Source: Phycisphaerae bacterium RAS1 (GTDB lineage Bacteria; Planctomycetota; Phycisphaerae; UBA1845; Fen-1342). Taken from it: 64,000 bases of DNA. The notes under the pieces are model-generated. The model saw only the letters and a program-made list of their open reading frames with translations. It was not told the origin of the DNA and did no database searches. Below are positions 7,455-16,929 of the stretch, one piece after another. The stretch lies in contig SMLU01000001.1 of assembly GCA_007859745.1 (NCBI GenBank), positions 2,232,001-2,296,000 of the forward strand. Reading direction: 5' to 3'. Numbering within the stretch: the first letter of the stretch is position 1; each line of letters starts with the position of its first letter. The translations under genes and the position numbers were made by a program.

Positions 7455-7474
7455 CTCCCTCACGGTCGCGGCTC
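7455..7474. repeat. CTCCCTCACGGTCGCGGCTC repeat
   Basis: A 20-base sequence found again as both arms of the hairpin at 43062-43120 and, in altered form, near 44861. It is a solo arm here. Confidence 0.6.
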
Positions 7475-7479
7475 GGATC

Positions 7480-8556
7480 TCAGGCACGCGGCTCGGATGG
7501 GCCGGTCGCCCCGCCGCCCCCGAGTTCCGCCTTGATTTCGCGAATTTCCTGCCGCAGCCGCAAGAGCGCCGAGCGCACATTCGCGATGAAGCGCGTCACC
7601 TGTCCGTGCGCCCGGCGATCGTCGCCGTGCAGCTCGTCGAGCAGGCTCTCCATCTCCACCATCAGGCTCGCCAGCCACTCCGTGTCAAACGCGTACACGC
7701 GCCGCACCGCCGCCTTGTAGCGCGCCAGCGCCGCCTCGACCAGCGGCGACTCCCGCGGATGCTCGCGTTCGAGTCGATGAAACTGAATAATGACGTCGGC
7801 CAACTGGTTGATCTCGTCGGCGATCTGTTTTTCCCGCTGCAGCACCGCGCCCACGGCCTCGTGCTGCTCGCGGGTCGCCGAGGCGGTCGCCGCCGTCTTG
7901 CGGATGGCCTCGATCTGGCTGTCCGGCAGCAGCGCCGGATGCAGGACCTGGATCGCGTGCAGCCGCCGCAGGATCCAGGTGGCCTTCTCCTGCTCGCCGC
8001 CGGCCGCGGCCGACGCGGCCTGTTTGCCCAGCTCGGTGATCTGCTGCTGCCAGCGCTCGCAGCGCGTCCGCAGCTCGTCAATCTTGTCGGCGAATGCATT
8101 CGCCGTCGCCTCGTCGATGTGCACCGGAAACCGCCGCCGCAGCTCCTGCACGCGCGCCGCGATTTCCATCGCGCCGGCGTAGTCGAAGCGCAGCGAGCGC
8201 AGGTCGAAGTCATGCTCCAGCTTGTGGAGCGTGGTCATGAGCTGGGCCTTGGTCGGCTCGGCGGGAGCGGGCATGGGTCCGCCGAAGGCCATCCGGAGTT
8301 TGGAGCCGGGTTGCTTGCCCCCTTTCATCTCCATGTCCTGGAAGCGGATCGCGTTTTCGCGCTCGGCGACGAAATTACGAATCATCCCGGCCAGCGCCGG
8401 ATCGCGGCTGGCCTCGGGGTGCGCGAGCGCCATCGCCGCGCAGCGAGTAAGCGACGGCAGATCAATCGCCTCGCGCGTAATCTGAGCGCAGAGCTGTTGA
8501 TAGACCGCTTCGCGGTGCTTGCCTTCGTATGGGAGTGCGCGTTCCCGGCCGGCCAT
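7480..8556 (-). CDS. Hypothetical helical cytoplasmic protein
   Basis: A 358-residue protein rich in Ala, Arg, Glu and Gln with no signal peptide or membrane segment. It appears almost entirely helical, with coiled-coil-prone stretches such as LRTRCERWQQQITELGKQ and VESLLDELHGDDRR-like charged helices near the C-terminus. It contains a short Gly/Pro linker (GGPMPAPAEP) near residue 100 between an N-terminal helical domain and the rest. I chose the ATG at 8556 because the frame upstream of it reads repeat-like sequence. No family is recognised. The next gene upstream is transcribed the same way but is separated by a repeat. Confidence 0.7.
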   Translation of the reverse strand: MAGRERALPYEGKHREAVYQQLCAQITREAIDLPSLTRCAAMALAHPEASRDPALAGMIRNFVAERENAIRFQDMEMKGGKQPGSKLRMAFGGPMPAPAEPTKAQLMTTLHKLEHDFDLRSLRFDYAGAMEIAARVQELRRRFPVHIDEATANAFADKIDELRTRCERWQQQITELGKQAASAAAGGEQEKATWILRRLHAIQVLHPALLPDSQIEAIRKTAATASATREQHEAVGAVLQREKQIADEINQLADVIIQFHRLEREHPRESPLVEAALARYKAAVRRVYAFDTEWLASLMVEMESLLDELHGDDRRAHGQVTRFIANVRSALLRLRQEIREIKAELGGGGATGPSEPRA

Positions 8557-8689
8557 GGTGGCACCCGCAGAGGCCGTCGTCCCATCCAAATGGTATCCCC
8601 GTCCGGCGTGGCTGGAAACGGAAATCTGGTCGCCGGTGTGGTTGAGAGAACCGTAGCGTCGGCGCCGCAAAGGGCCTGCAGGTGTTTTC

Positions 8690-8754
8690 GGGTGGAACGG
8701 GCATCTTGCCCGTTCCTAAAGACCGCGGGGACGGGCGAGACGCCCGTCCCACCC
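8690..8754. repeat. Hairpin repeat, GGTGGAACGGGCATCTTGCC type
   Basis: A compound palindrome made of AACGGGCATCTTGCCCGTT followed by GACGGGCGAGACGCCCGTC, with GGGTGG and CCACCC at the outer ends. An almost identical copy lies at 61861-61924. It sits between two minus-strand genes and could terminate transcription of the upstream cysteine synthase-like gene. Confidence 0.8.
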
Positions 8755-8779
8755 AAATACTCACAGCCTCGGACGCCCA

Positions 8780-9877
8780 TCACGCGACGGCGTAGAACCT
8801 GAGCAGTTCGATCCGCGGGGTCAGATAGCGATCATCAGCCGGCTCCTCGCGGGCAAAGTCCGTGCTGAGGTATTTCTTGTTCGAGTCCGGGAAGATCGTC
8901 ACTACCGTCGCGCCGTCGTCGCCGCGTTCGACGAGCTGCACGGCCCCCAGGAAGTTCGCCCCGGATGAAATTCCGACGCCCAATCCCAGCCGGCCGCACA
9001 GCGCCTGCGCCATCAGGATGGCGTCGCCGTCCCAGACGTCGATCACGTCGTCCAGCTCGTCGAGTTTCACGATGGGCGGCACGAATTCGTCCGATATGCC
9101 CTGGATGCGGTGTCGGCCGACCTTGTGCCCTTCGCGGAGCGTGGGCGAATTGGCCGGCTCGAGCGGATGGGCCGCAAGACGTGGGTTGACGCGCTTCAAG
9201 TGCCGCTTCAGCCCCATGATCGTCCCGCCGGTGCCCACGCCGGCGATCACGGCGTCCGCCCGTAAGCCCAGCGCCGCAAGCTGCCGCTCGATCTCCGGGC
9301 CGGTCGCCTTCTCGTGCGCCTCGATATTGGCGGCATTGGCGAACTGCCGCGGCAGAAACACATGATCGTGCTGGCGGGCAAACCGCTCGGCCTGTTCGAT
9401 GCTGCCCAGAAACCCGCCCGCTTCGCGCGAGATGGGGACCACCTCGGCCCCGAAGCTGCGAATCAGCCCGACGCGCTCGGAGCTCATCCAGTCGGGCATG
9501 TAGATGCGCACCGGGTGCCCCAGCGCCCGCCCGATTGCCGCGAATGAAATGCCCGTATTTCCGCTGGTGGCTTCGACGATCGTGTCGCCGGGATGCAGCT
9601 CGTCGTGCTCGTAGGCCTTGGCGATGATCCAGGCGGCCATGCGGTCCTTGATCGAGCCGGTCATGTTCCGCTGTTCGTATTTGGCGAACAGCCGCCGCGG
9701 CCGGGCGTCGAGGCGGTAGTCGATCGCGAGCAGCGGCGTGTTGCCGATCATATGCTGCAAGCCCGCCGCCAGAACCGGGCAGCGATGCGCGCATCGTCCG
9801 CCATTGGCACTAGCGACTGGCGAAACGGCCCCCGGCGTCAGGCAGCAGGGCGGTTGTTGCGGCTCCATCTCGGCCAT
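8780..9877 (-). CDS. PLP-dependent cysteine synthase / cystathionine beta-synthase family protein
   Basis: A fold type II PLP enzyme. Members make cysteine from O-acetylserine (or O-phosphoserine) and sulfide, or catalyse related beta-replacements. Visible motifs in order are [18 protein letters not shown] containing the PLP-binding lysine, [19 protein letters not shown] (cofactor loop), GVGTGGTI (phosphate-binding loop) and a C-terminal [12 protein letters not shown]. The conserved core begins around 9751. Starts at 9919, 9877 and 9751 are all possible, and none has a convincing ribosome binding site. The frame upstream of 9919 is repeat-derived. Substrate preference cannot be told from sequence. 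Confidence 0.88.
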   Translation of the reverse strand: MAEMEPQQPPCCLTPGAVSPVASANGGRCAHRCPVLAAGLQHMIGNTPLLAIDYRLDARPRRLFAKYEQRNMTGSIKDRMAAWIIAKAYEHDELHPGDTIVEATSGNTGISFAAIGRALGHPVRIYMPDWMSSERVGLIRSFGAEVVPISREAGGFLGSIEQAERFARQHDHVFLPRQFANAANIEAHEKATGPEIERQLAALGLRADAVIAGVGTGGTIMGLKRHLKRVNPRLAAHPLEPANSPTLREGHKVGRHRIQGISDEFVPPIVKLDELDDVIDVWDGDAILMAQALCGRLGLGVGISSGANFLGAVQLVERGDDGATVVTIFPDSNKKYLSTDFAREEPADDRYLTPRIELLRFYAVA

Positions 9878-9942
9878 GCTAAGTCCCGGCTGTCGGCGAT
9901 TCCAGTTTCGCTCCGACATCGCCGTCTGCGGCGTGCGACCGG

Positions 9943-10102
9943 AGATTCGGGCAGGCCCGGCGCGCATATCCGTCCGAACCCGCCGCGCCAAGCGGCGGGG
10001 CGACGTCCCCGGCCTGTGTGACCGGGATCGGCAACGATGGTCAACCCGCCGCTCGGCGCGGCGGGTTCGGAAAAACCGCGCGGCCGGCGGCGGCTGGCAA
10101 AA
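9943..10102. mobile_element. MITE-like double-hairpin element
   Basis: Two opposed hairpins (arms CCCGCCGC/GCGGCGGG), at 9970-9997 and 10045-10073, form a larger inverted repeat. The outer sequences match other copies: ATATCCGTCCGAACCC on the left and GGCCGGCGGCGGCTGGCAAAA on the right, the latter shared with the copies at 30.1 and 63.9 kb. It lies between divergent genes and may have supplied or displaced promoter sequence. No coding capacity, so any movement would need an enzyme in trans. Confidence 0.75.
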
Positions 10103-10206
10103 CTCCGGCCAGACTCCCGCTCTGCGCTCCGTGGAATGCTTCGGCATTGGGCCGTATTCTAATCCCGGCGCCGCCGCGCGGTTTGCGGCGCGTCGGAGCA
10201 TAGCGC

Positions 10207-13200
10207 ATGAAACCAGGCATCGCCCTTATGACGCTGCTGCTAGTTCCCGGTCTGTTTGCCGCACCGCCGTCGGTGGGCGGGTACGACCCGGTCGCGGACC
10301 CGAACGCCGTTTCGATCATTGGAAACGTGCGCTTCACCGCACTGACGCCGCGGATCATGCGGATCGAGTACTCGCCGAGCGGAAAATTCGAGGACCGCGC
10401 CTCGTACGCGTTCGTGAATCGTAAGACGCCGGTGCCGGCGTTTCGCAAGGTGCAGCGCGGAGCGATTCACAACGTCAAGACCGAGCTGATCAACCTGTTC
10501 TACGACACGAGCCGGGCGGGGCCGCCCAGCGCCGCGAACCTGACCGCGAAGCTGGTCATTGACGGTGAAGTCATCGACTGGTCTCCCGATATGCGCAGCA
10601 CGAACCTCGGCGGAACGACGCGCACGCTTGACGGCGTCTCCGGCTCTTGCGAACTGGAGCCGGGCATTTTCTCGCGCGAGGGCTTTACGCTCATCGACGA
10701 CTCGAAGTCGATCGTCTTCGACCACCGCGAGGGAACCGACTGGCCGTGGGCGGCGGCGCGGCCCGATCCGGCGGCGACCGACTGGTACCTGTTCGTCCAC
10801 GGCAGCGACTACAAGGGCGCGCTCGCGGATTTCACAGCGGTCGCCGGTCGGATTCCTCTGCCGCCGCGATATGCGCTGGGGGCGTGGTGGTCGCGCTACT
10901 GGGCCTATTCCGACGGCGAACTGCGGCAGCTCGTGAAGGAGTTCCGCGAGCACGACGTGCCGCTGGATGTGCTGGTGGTGGATATGGACTGGCACCTCGA
11001 CGGCTGGACGGGCTACTCCTGGAATCCGCAGTATTTTCCCGATCCCGACGGGTTTCTGAAATGGACGGCGGAGGAGAAGCTCCGCGTCCCGCTGAATCTT
11101 CACCCGGCCGACGGCGTCGGCAAGCATGAGACGCGCTTCAAGGAATTCTGCGAGGCGGTCGGCGTCGACGCCGCGACGACGGACCGCGTGCCATTCGATT
11201 GCACCGATCCGAAATTCGTCAAGGCGTATTTCGAGGTGCTGCACCACCCGCTTGAGAAACAGGGAATCGATTTCTGGTGGATGGACTGGCAGCAGGGCCG
11301 CGCGTCGCAGGTCGACGGGCTGGACCCGCTGCCGTGGCTGAACTACCTGCACTGGACCGACTGGGAGCGCAACCCTGGGGTCAAGCCGAGCCGGCCTCTG
11401 GTCTTCAGCCGCTGGGGCGGGCTGGGCAATCACCGCTATCAGGTCGGCTTTTCCGGCGACACGTTCTGCGACTGGCCGTCGCTGGCGTTTCAGCCGAGCT
11501 TCACCGCGACCGCCGGGAACGTCGGTTATGCGTGGTGGAGCCACGACATCGGCGGGCATCAGCCGGGCAAGGTCGATCCGGAGCTGTACGCGCGCTGGAT
11601 TCAGTGGGGCGCGTTCAGCCCCGTGCTGCGGACGCATACCACCAAAAACCCGCTGGCCGAGCGGCGCATCTGGGAGTTCCCGCCGGAGTTTTACAACGCA
11701 ATGAAGGCGGCCTGGCGGCTGCGCTATTCGCTGCTGCCGTACACGTACAGCGCCGGGCGGGAATGCTATGACACGGGCGTGCCGCTGTGCCGGCCGCTGT
11801 ACTACCACTGGCCGCTGATCGACCGGGCCTACAACACGCCGGGGCAATACATGTTCGGCGAGAGTCTGATGATCGCACCGGTGCTGGAGCCGCGCAACCC
11901 GGCCAACCGGCTGGCATCGATCAAGGTCTGGATTCCGCCGGGAGAATGGACGCTGTGGGCCGAGGGGCGGCAGTTCGCGGGCCCGAGCGAGGCGCGGCTG
12001 TTAGTGCCGATGGACACGATTCCGATCTTCGTCCGCGCGGGCGACGTGCTGCCGATGGCAAACGTCGGCAGAAACAGCGAGGACAGCGGAACGGACACGC
12101 TCACGCTGGTCGGCAACGCACCCGGCTGGGGCGACACGCGGCTCTACGAAGACGACGGCCTGACGCAGGCGTACCAGAAAGGCGAATTCGCCTGGACGCC
12201 CATCAAGTCCGGCGGCCAGAGCGGATTTCGCGAGGTGACGCTGCGCCCGGCGCAGGGGACGTTTCCGGGCGCGGTCGATTCACGGATTCTGACCTATCGC
12301 GCGCGCAACCTGCCGCAGCCGACGAAGGTGGTGCTGAACGGCGAGCCGCTGGCGCAGTCCGAGTGGTCGTTTGACAACGGGTTCAATTTCAGCGTTCAGC
12401 TTCCACCGCGTCCGGTGAAAGAGGAAACGAAGCTGCGCGTGGAATACGAACCGAACGCGGCGCTCGAGAAGCTGCTGGCTGACGGGCTGGCGGGCGACCT
12501 GCGTGTGCTCGCCCAGCTTTCGCAGGAGTTGGGCGAGGCGGCGCCGCCGGAGCTGGCCGCGTCGCTTCAGGCGGCGGCGCTGCTCGCCAAGGGTGGAAAC
12601 ACGAGCGAGGCGCAGGCGGCGGCGTACGTCGGCAAGCGCTTCGCGCTGGCGGCGAAGGTCGCCGTGTCGGCGTTACCCGAGCCGCGCCGCTCGGAGTTTG
12701 TTTGCCGACTGCTGGGACTCTGGACCAAGCTGAGCCTGGTGGCGCTGGACGGCGGCAACCAGCCCCCCACGCTGACCGCCAATGCCGAGGTCGCGCTGAG
12801 CTCGCCGTTTGTCGCCAGCAAAGACGTCCAGAAGCGCGTCCGCTTCGTGCCGCCGGAGAATTGGAAACTCGCCCCCGGCCTGAAGCTGGAGCAGGAGTCG
12901 CGCGACGACGTGATGAACTGCGGCGCGGCGCTTGAATCCTCCGGTCCGCCGCAGACCGGCGTGCTGCGGGCGGAGATTGAGCTGACGGCCGGCGAGACGA
13001 AGATCGCCGTGCCGATCGAACAGGTGCTCTATCCGTCGATTAACGCCTGGTGGATTCTCGGGCCGATGACGCCGACCGTGCCGGAATCGCTCGATGCGGA
13101 GATGGCCGCGATGACGTCGATCGACGATTCACGGTCGTATGACGGTAAGGACGGCAAGCCGGCCCGCTGGCGGCGCTTCGAGCGAAAGGCGGACGCGGCC

Positions 13201-13554
13201 TCGGCGATGAACGAGTTCTTTATCAACTTCACCAATGTCTATGGCGAGCGGACGTATGGCACGAACGCCTACGTCGCGACGATTCTGAAGTCGCCGCGCG
13301 ACCAGGAGGCGACTCTGGCGGTGGGCAGCGACGACGGCGTGATCGTCTGGCTGAATGGGCAGGAAGTGCACCGCTATCCGCACGGCCGCGCGTACGCCTC
13401 CAAGGCGGACCGAGTCAACGTGACGCTGAAGCAGGGAACCAATGTGCTGATGATGCGGATCATGCAGGGCACGGGCGACTGGGGTTTCGGCGTGCACGTC
13501 GAGACACGCGCGGGCAAGCCGCTGCCGGAGGTTGAAGTCTCGCTGCGACCCTGA
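10207..13554 (+). CDS. Secreted glycoside hydrolase family 31 protein
   Basis: A 1115-residue exported enzyme that should release alpha-linked sugars (alpha-glucosidase or alpha-xylosidase type). It has a signal peptide ([18 protein letters not shown]). The (beta/alpha)8 core contains [11 protein letters not shown], the nucleophile motif FWWMDW with Asp at residue 360, and the acid/base segment FSGDTFCDW with Asp at residue 418, followed by [10 protein letters not shown] proximal C-terminal beta domain ([16 protein letters not shown]) follows, then a helical linker and a distal beta domain (about residues 940-1115; [18 protein letters not shown]) like those that bind sugars. The extra 300 or so residues make it longer than typical GH31 enzymes. 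GGAG precedes the ATG. The gene is single. Confidence 0.92.
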   Translation: MKPGIALMTLLLVPGLFAAPPSVGGYDPVADPNAVSIIGNVRFTALTPRIMRIEYSPSGKFEDRASYAFVNRKTPVPAFRKVQRGAIHNVKTELINLFYDTSRAGPPSAANLTAKLVIDGEVIDWSPDMRSTNLGGTTRTLDGVSGSCELEPGIFSREGFTLIDDSKSIVFDHREGTDWPWAAARPDPAATDWYLFVHGSDYKGALADFTAVAGRIPLPPRYALGAWWSRYWAYSDGELRQLVKEFREHDVPLDVLVVDMDWHLDGWTGYSWNPQYFPDPDGFLKWTAEEKLRVPLNLHPADGVGKHETRFKEFCEAVGVDAATTDRVPFDCTDPKFVKAYFEVLHHPLEKQGIDFWWMDWQQGRASQVDGLDPLPWLNYLHWTDWERNPGVKPSRPLVFSRWGGLGNHRYQVGFSGDTFCDWPSLAFQPSFTATAGNVGYAWWSHDIGGHQPGKVDPELYARWIQWGAFSPVLRTHTTKNPLAERRIWEFPPEFYNAMKAAWRLRYSLLPYTYSAGRECYDTGVPLCRPLYYHWPLIDRAYNTPGQYMFGESLMIAPVLEPRNPANRLASIKVWIPPGEWTLWAEGRQFAGPSEARLLVPMDTIPIFVRAGDVLPMANVGRNSEDSGTDTLTLVGNAPGWGDTRLYEDDGLTQAYQKGEFAWTPIKSGGQSGFREVTLRPAQGTFPGAVDSRILTYRARNLPQPTKVVLNGEPLAQSEWSFDNGFNFSVQLPPRPVKEETKLRVEYEPNAALEKLLADGLAGDLRVLAQLSQELGEAAPPELAASLQAAALLAKGGNTSEAQAAAYVGKRFALAAKVAVSALPEPRRSEFVCRLLGLWTKLSLVALDGGNQPPTLTANAEVALSSPFVASKDVQKRVRFVPPENWKLAPGLKLEQESRDDVMNCGAALESSGPPQTGVLRAEIELTAGETKIAVPIEQVLYPSINAWWILGPMTPTVPESLDAEMAAMTSIDDSRSYDGKDGKPARWRRFERKADAASAMNEFFINFTNVYGERTYGTNAYVATILKSPRDQEATLAVGSDDGVIVWLNGQEVHRYPHGRAYASKADRVNVTLKQGTNVLMMRIMQGTGDWGFGVHVETRAGKPLPEVEVSLRP

Positions 13555-13564
13555 CGCGGAGGCT

Positions 13565-13626
13565 GTAGCGTCGGACCTCTGTGTCCGACGACGATTTCAA
13601 CGTCGGACGCGGAGGTCCGACGCTAC
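13565..13626. repeat. GTAG-footed palindrome, TCGGACCTC type
   Basis: An inverted pair of GTAGCGTCGGACCTC...TCCGACG hairpins facing each other, ending in CTAC at 13623-13626. The GTAG tetranucleotide at the 5' foot of each hairpin is the REP signature recognised by RAYT transposases. It follows the GH31 stop by 10 bases and may act as a terminator. A related sequence (GTAGCGTCGGCGCTCG) occurs near 42098. Confidence 0.7.
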
Positions 13627-13657
13627 AAGGGCGTGTGCGTCACACTGCCAGGCGGTT

Positions 13658-14089
13658 TCAATTTCGCACCGGCAGCGTTCCGTCGATCAGCCCGAACAGG
13701 ATTTTCAGCGCCCAGCCGCCGACGAGCACAATCAGCAACGAGAGAAAAAGCCGATAGGGCGTGAGAATCCCGAAATGCCACGCCGGCCAGCGGCCACGCA
13801 GCAGCGCCAGCAGCGCGGCGACCGACGCGATCGCCGCCCCGAGCGCCAGAATAAAGCCGCCCGGCTGGGCATAGACCGCGCGTAACCAGTGGAATCGCAC
13901 GGCGTGGGCGAACGCGGTGGTCATCCCGCAACTGGGGCAGGGCAGCCGCGTCTGAAGCAGGAACCCGCACGGCGCGAAGCCGAACTGCTGGTGCGTGCCG
14001 AGACCGCGCGGGTCGGGCCTGAGCCATGCCGCGACGCCGAGCACGCCGCCGCAGCCCAGCAGCACGCCAAGCGCGATCAGGCGCGTCAT
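13658..14089 (-). CDS. DUF2752 family membrane protein
   Basis: A 143-residue integral membrane protein. The family hallmark LPCPSCGMTTAFAHAV is present after the first membrane segment. Three to four hydrophobic helices are visible (LIALGVLLGCGGVLGVAAWL, FILALGAAIASVAALLALL, LFLSLLIVLVGGWALKILFG). I chose the ATG at 14089 because it places the first transmembrane helix at the N-terminus. The longer frame upstream is Arg/Pro-rich and unlike the family. No function is established. Confidence 0.85.
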   Translation of the reverse strand: MTRLIALGVLLGCGGVLGVAAWLRPDPRGLGTHQQFGFAPCGFLLQTRLPCPSCGMTTAFAHAVRFHWLRAVYAQPGGFILALGAAIASVAALLALLRGRWPAWHFGILTPYRLFLSLLIVLVGGWALKILFGLIDGTLPVRN

Positions 14090-14291
14090 CGCCCGGCCGG
14101 CGGTCGGCGCGGCGGCCGGCGGGCCTACGGGGGCTTCGCGTTGCACCTGGTCGCTGATTGCATTTCTCCTTTTCGGGTGAGGCGGGCGTTTGGCCCGTCG
14201 GTGCGGGCGGGACGTCCGCACTCCCCGATTCTGGCCGGCGCGTGCTCCTCAGATTCTACCGCTCCACAGCCTCACGCTACGATATGGTCTC

Positions 14292-15179
14292 ATGTCGGCG
14301 CCGGCGACCAAATTCTGGATCGGCCCTTCCGGCTGGAGCTATGCCGACTGGAGCGGCGTGTTTTATCCGGCGTCGCCGCCGCGCGGCTTCAAGCCGCTGG
14401 CCTTCATCGCCCGGTATTTCAACGCCGTGGAAGTGAACTCAACCTTCTATCGCATTCCGGCGGCGAGCGTGACGGCGGCCTGGCCGAAACTGACGCCGCC
14501 GGACTTCCGCTTTGCGCTCAAGCTTACGCAGTCGTTCACGCATCAGCGCAGCGCGTTTCCGGAAGCGTCCGAAGCCGACGCATTTCATGCCTGCGCCGCG
14601 CCGCTGCGCGACGCCGGAAAGCTCGGGCCGCTGCTGATCCAGTTTCCCTGGTCCTTCCGCTATTCGCCGGCGGCCGCGGACTGGCTGGCGCGGCTGGCGG
14701 AGACCTTTGCCGACTATGACCGATTCATCGAAGTGCGGCACACGTCATGGGCGCAGCCGGAGGCGCTGGACGCGATACGCCGCAGCGGCGGCTACTGCAA
14801 CATTGATCAGCCGCTGCTGAATCACTGCCTGGGACCGACGCCGCACGTCTTCGGCGAGCGGGCGTACGTGCGTCTGCACGGGCGGAACGCGGCGACATGG
14901 TTTGCGGAAGGGCTGCCGGCGTTTGAGCGCTACAACTATCTCTATTCGGAAGCCGAAATTCGCGAGTGGGTGGCGCGCCTGAATTCGATGGCAGACCGGG
15001 CGCGCGAGGTGTACGTCTTCACGAACAACCACTATCGCGGGCAGGGGCCGGCGAACGCGCTGGACATTCGTGCAATGCTCGAAGGCAGGCCGGTGGATGT
15101 GCCCGACGAGCTGCTGCGGGCGTACCCCGGCCTGAAATCGCGGGCCAATCCGGCGCGGCAGCCGGGGCTGTTTGAATAG
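14292..15179 (+). CDS. DUF72 (YecE-like) family protein
   Basis: A 295-residue cytoplasmic protein of the DUF72 family, a TIM-barrel-like fold of unsettled function. Family signatures are IGPSGWSYADWSGVFYP at the N-terminus, the segment NAVEVNSTFYRIP, FALKLTQSFTH, EVRHTSW and the C-terminal YVFTNNHYRGQGPANAL. The ATG at 14292 gives the family's usual N-terminus. The upstream frame is not conserved-looking. It is divergent from the DUF2752 gene. Confidence 0.9.
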   Translation: MSAPATKFWIGPSGWSYADWSGVFYPASPPRGFKPLAFIARYFNAVEVNSTFYRIPAASVTAAWPKLTPPDFRFALKLTQSFTHQRSAFPEASEADAFHACAAPLRDAGKLGPLLIQFPWSFRYSPAAADWLARLAETFADYDRFIEVRHTSWAQPEALDAIRRSGGYCNIDQPLLNHCLGPTPHVFGERAYVRLHGRNAATWFAEGLPAFERYNYLYSEAEIREWVARLNSMADRAREVYVFTNNHYRGQGPANALDIRAMLEGRPVDVPDELLRAYPGLKSRANPARQPGLFE

Positions 15180-15226
15180 GAAACAGGGGAACAAGGGAAC
15201 AAGGCAACAAGGGACGCATCGCGCGA

Positions 15227-16411
15227 TTATGTGGTGTTGACGACAGACCGCACGATCTCACAAACCCCGCGGCTCGCGCTGCCGGTTTCCAACGGGCGCA
15301 CGACTTCGTCCAGTTGCGCGATCATCAATTCGCGCCACGCATGATCGCTCAGCAACTGATCCGCCACCGCAGCGACCTCGGCCGGGTCGGGAACCGTCGG
15401 CATGAACTCCGGCACCACGCGGCGGTCGGCCAGCAGGTTGACCAAGGACAGGTGCGGCGTGGCGACGATGCGCCGGCCGAAATACTCATACGCGCCGCCC
15501 AGCAGCGGGCCGGCGTCGTACATCACGATCATCGGCTTGCGGTAGTGGGCGACGTGCAGCGTGGCCGTGCCCGACGCGACCAGCACGAGGTCCGCGGCGC
15601 TCAGCAACGACGCGTTTTCGTCGGTCAGAATCTCGATCGTGCCGCGCAGCGCGGGCGGCTGCGGCGACGCGGCCAGCACGCCGCTGATCTCTCCGGCCCG
15701 TTCCGCATCGACCGCCGAGACCGCACAGCGAAAAGGACGCCGCAGCCGTCCGAGGACCGCCAGTTGCAGCGGCAGCACGCGGCGAAGCACGCCGCGCCGC
15801 GAACCGGGCAGCAGTGCGATCAGCGGAGCGTCACCCGCTCTCAGCCGCGCGACCATCGCCGGCCGCGGCTGCTCCCGCGCTAGCGACTCGAAAAGCGGGT
15901 GCCCGACGAACCGTGCGTCAATGGCGCGACTGCGGAAATAGGCCTCTTCAAAGGGCAGAATGCATGCTAGCGTATCGACGCAGCGGCGGATGGCGGCGTT
16001 TCGCCACGGACGCGAGGCCCAGGTTTGCGGGGCGATGTAATAGACCACCGGAATGCCGCGGCGGCGCGCCCGCGGCGCCATGCCGCGCAGCCGCAACTCG
16101 GGGACGCCCAGGTGCAGCTCGGGTGAATCGAGTACGACCAGGACATCCGGCCGCTGGCGGGTCCAGGACTGCTCGACGGCGCGCAGTGCGGCGAGCGCCC
16201 GCGACGCCACGCCGAACACGCCGCCCAGCATGGCGGCGTGCGCGGTGAGGTCCGCCACCGTTTCCGCTCCCAGCGCCCGCAGGCGCGGTCCGGTCAGACC
16301 TGCGACCGTGAAATGGCCCAGCACGTCCGGCGCGGCGCGCAGCAGGGCGGCGGCATGAACGTCGGCGGAGTCTTCGGCGACAGAGATGAAAATGCGAAGA
16401 GGCCGCGCCAT
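15227..16411 (-). CDS. lpxB: Lipid-A-disaccharide synthase
   Basis: A 394-residue peripheral membrane glycosyltransferase of family GT19. It joins UDP-2,3-diacylglucosamine and 2,3-diacylglucosamine-1-phosphate (lipid X) to make the lipid A disaccharide at the inner face of the inner membrane. Visible motifs are FISVAEDSADVHAAALL (in place of the usual GE.SGD region), YYIAPQTWASRPWR, ILPFEEAYF, FVGHPL, LLPGSRRGVLRRVLP and the donor-binding region SGTATLHVAHYRKPMIVMY. The C-terminus is degenerate but the length is normal. No other lipid A gene is adjacent. Presence of lpxB implies an outer membrane with lipid A or a derivative. Confidence 0.9.
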   Translation of the reverse strand: MARPLRIFISVAEDSADVHAAALLRAAPDVLGHFTVAGLTGPRLRALGAETVADLTAHAAMLGGVFGVASRALAALRAVEQSWTRQRPDVLVVLDSPELHLGVPELRLRGMAPRARRRGIPVVYYIAPQTWASRPWRNAAIRRCVDTLACILPFEEAYFRSRAIDARFVGHPLFESLAREQPRPAMVARLRAGDAPLIALLPGSRRGVLRRVLPLQLAVLGRLRRPFRCAVSAVDAERAGEISGVLAASPQPPALRGTIEILTDENASLLSAADLVLVASGTATLHVAHYRKPMIVMYDAGPLLGGAYEYFGRRIVATPHLSLVNLLADRRVVPEFMPTVPDPAEVAAVADQLLSDHAWRELMIAQLDEVVRPLETGSASRGVCEIVRSVVNTT

Positions 16412-16455
16412 TCACGGCATCTTAGCCTGAAGCGCCGATCTCCGCGGGCTGGTCT

Positions 16456-16905
16456 GTCCGAACCCGCCGCGCCAAGCGGCGGGGTCACGTCCCCGACCCG
16501 TGCGGCGTCGCTCGTCCACGATCGTCAACCCACCGCTTGGCGCGGTGGGTTCGGAAAAGCGGCCCCGCCCGGCGGCGTTTGGCCCGTCCGAACCCGCCGC
16601 GCCAAGCGGCGGGGTGACGTCCCCGACCCGTGCGGCGGCGCTTGTCCACGATCGTCAACCCACCGCTTGGCGCGGTGGGTTCGGAAAAGCGGCCCCGCCC
16701 GGCGGCGTTTGGCCCGTCCGAACCCGCCGCGCCAAGCGGCGGGGTGACGTCCCCGACCCGTGCGGCGCCGCTCGTCCACCCCGACCCGTGCGGCGTCGCT
16801 CGTCCACGATCGTCAACCCACCGCTTGGCGCGGTGGATTCGGAAAAGCGGCCCGCCCGGCGGCGTTTGGCCCGTCCGAACCCGCCGCGCCAAGCGGCGGG
16901 GTGAC
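16456..16905. repeat. Tandem array of 130-bp units of the MITE-like double hairpin
   Basis: Copies of the MITE-like palindrome are arranged head to tail, with left arms starting at 16456, 16586, 16716 and 16873. The first two periods are exactly 130 bases and the third is 157 because of a 27-base internal repeat near 16780. Copies are nearly identical, and the last is only half a unit. The array fills the 518-base gap between lpxB and the beta-glucosidase gene. Readings in all frames through it are repeat-derived and not genes. Confidence 0.85.
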
Positions 16906-16929
16906 TCGGCGGGCATCGCGAGACCCTCG

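Noticed and set aside
9920-10201. Upstream part of the cysteine synthase frame
   Set aside because: It translates the MITE-like element (RRLARRVRT-type peptide also seen in other repeat frames), so the gene must start further in.
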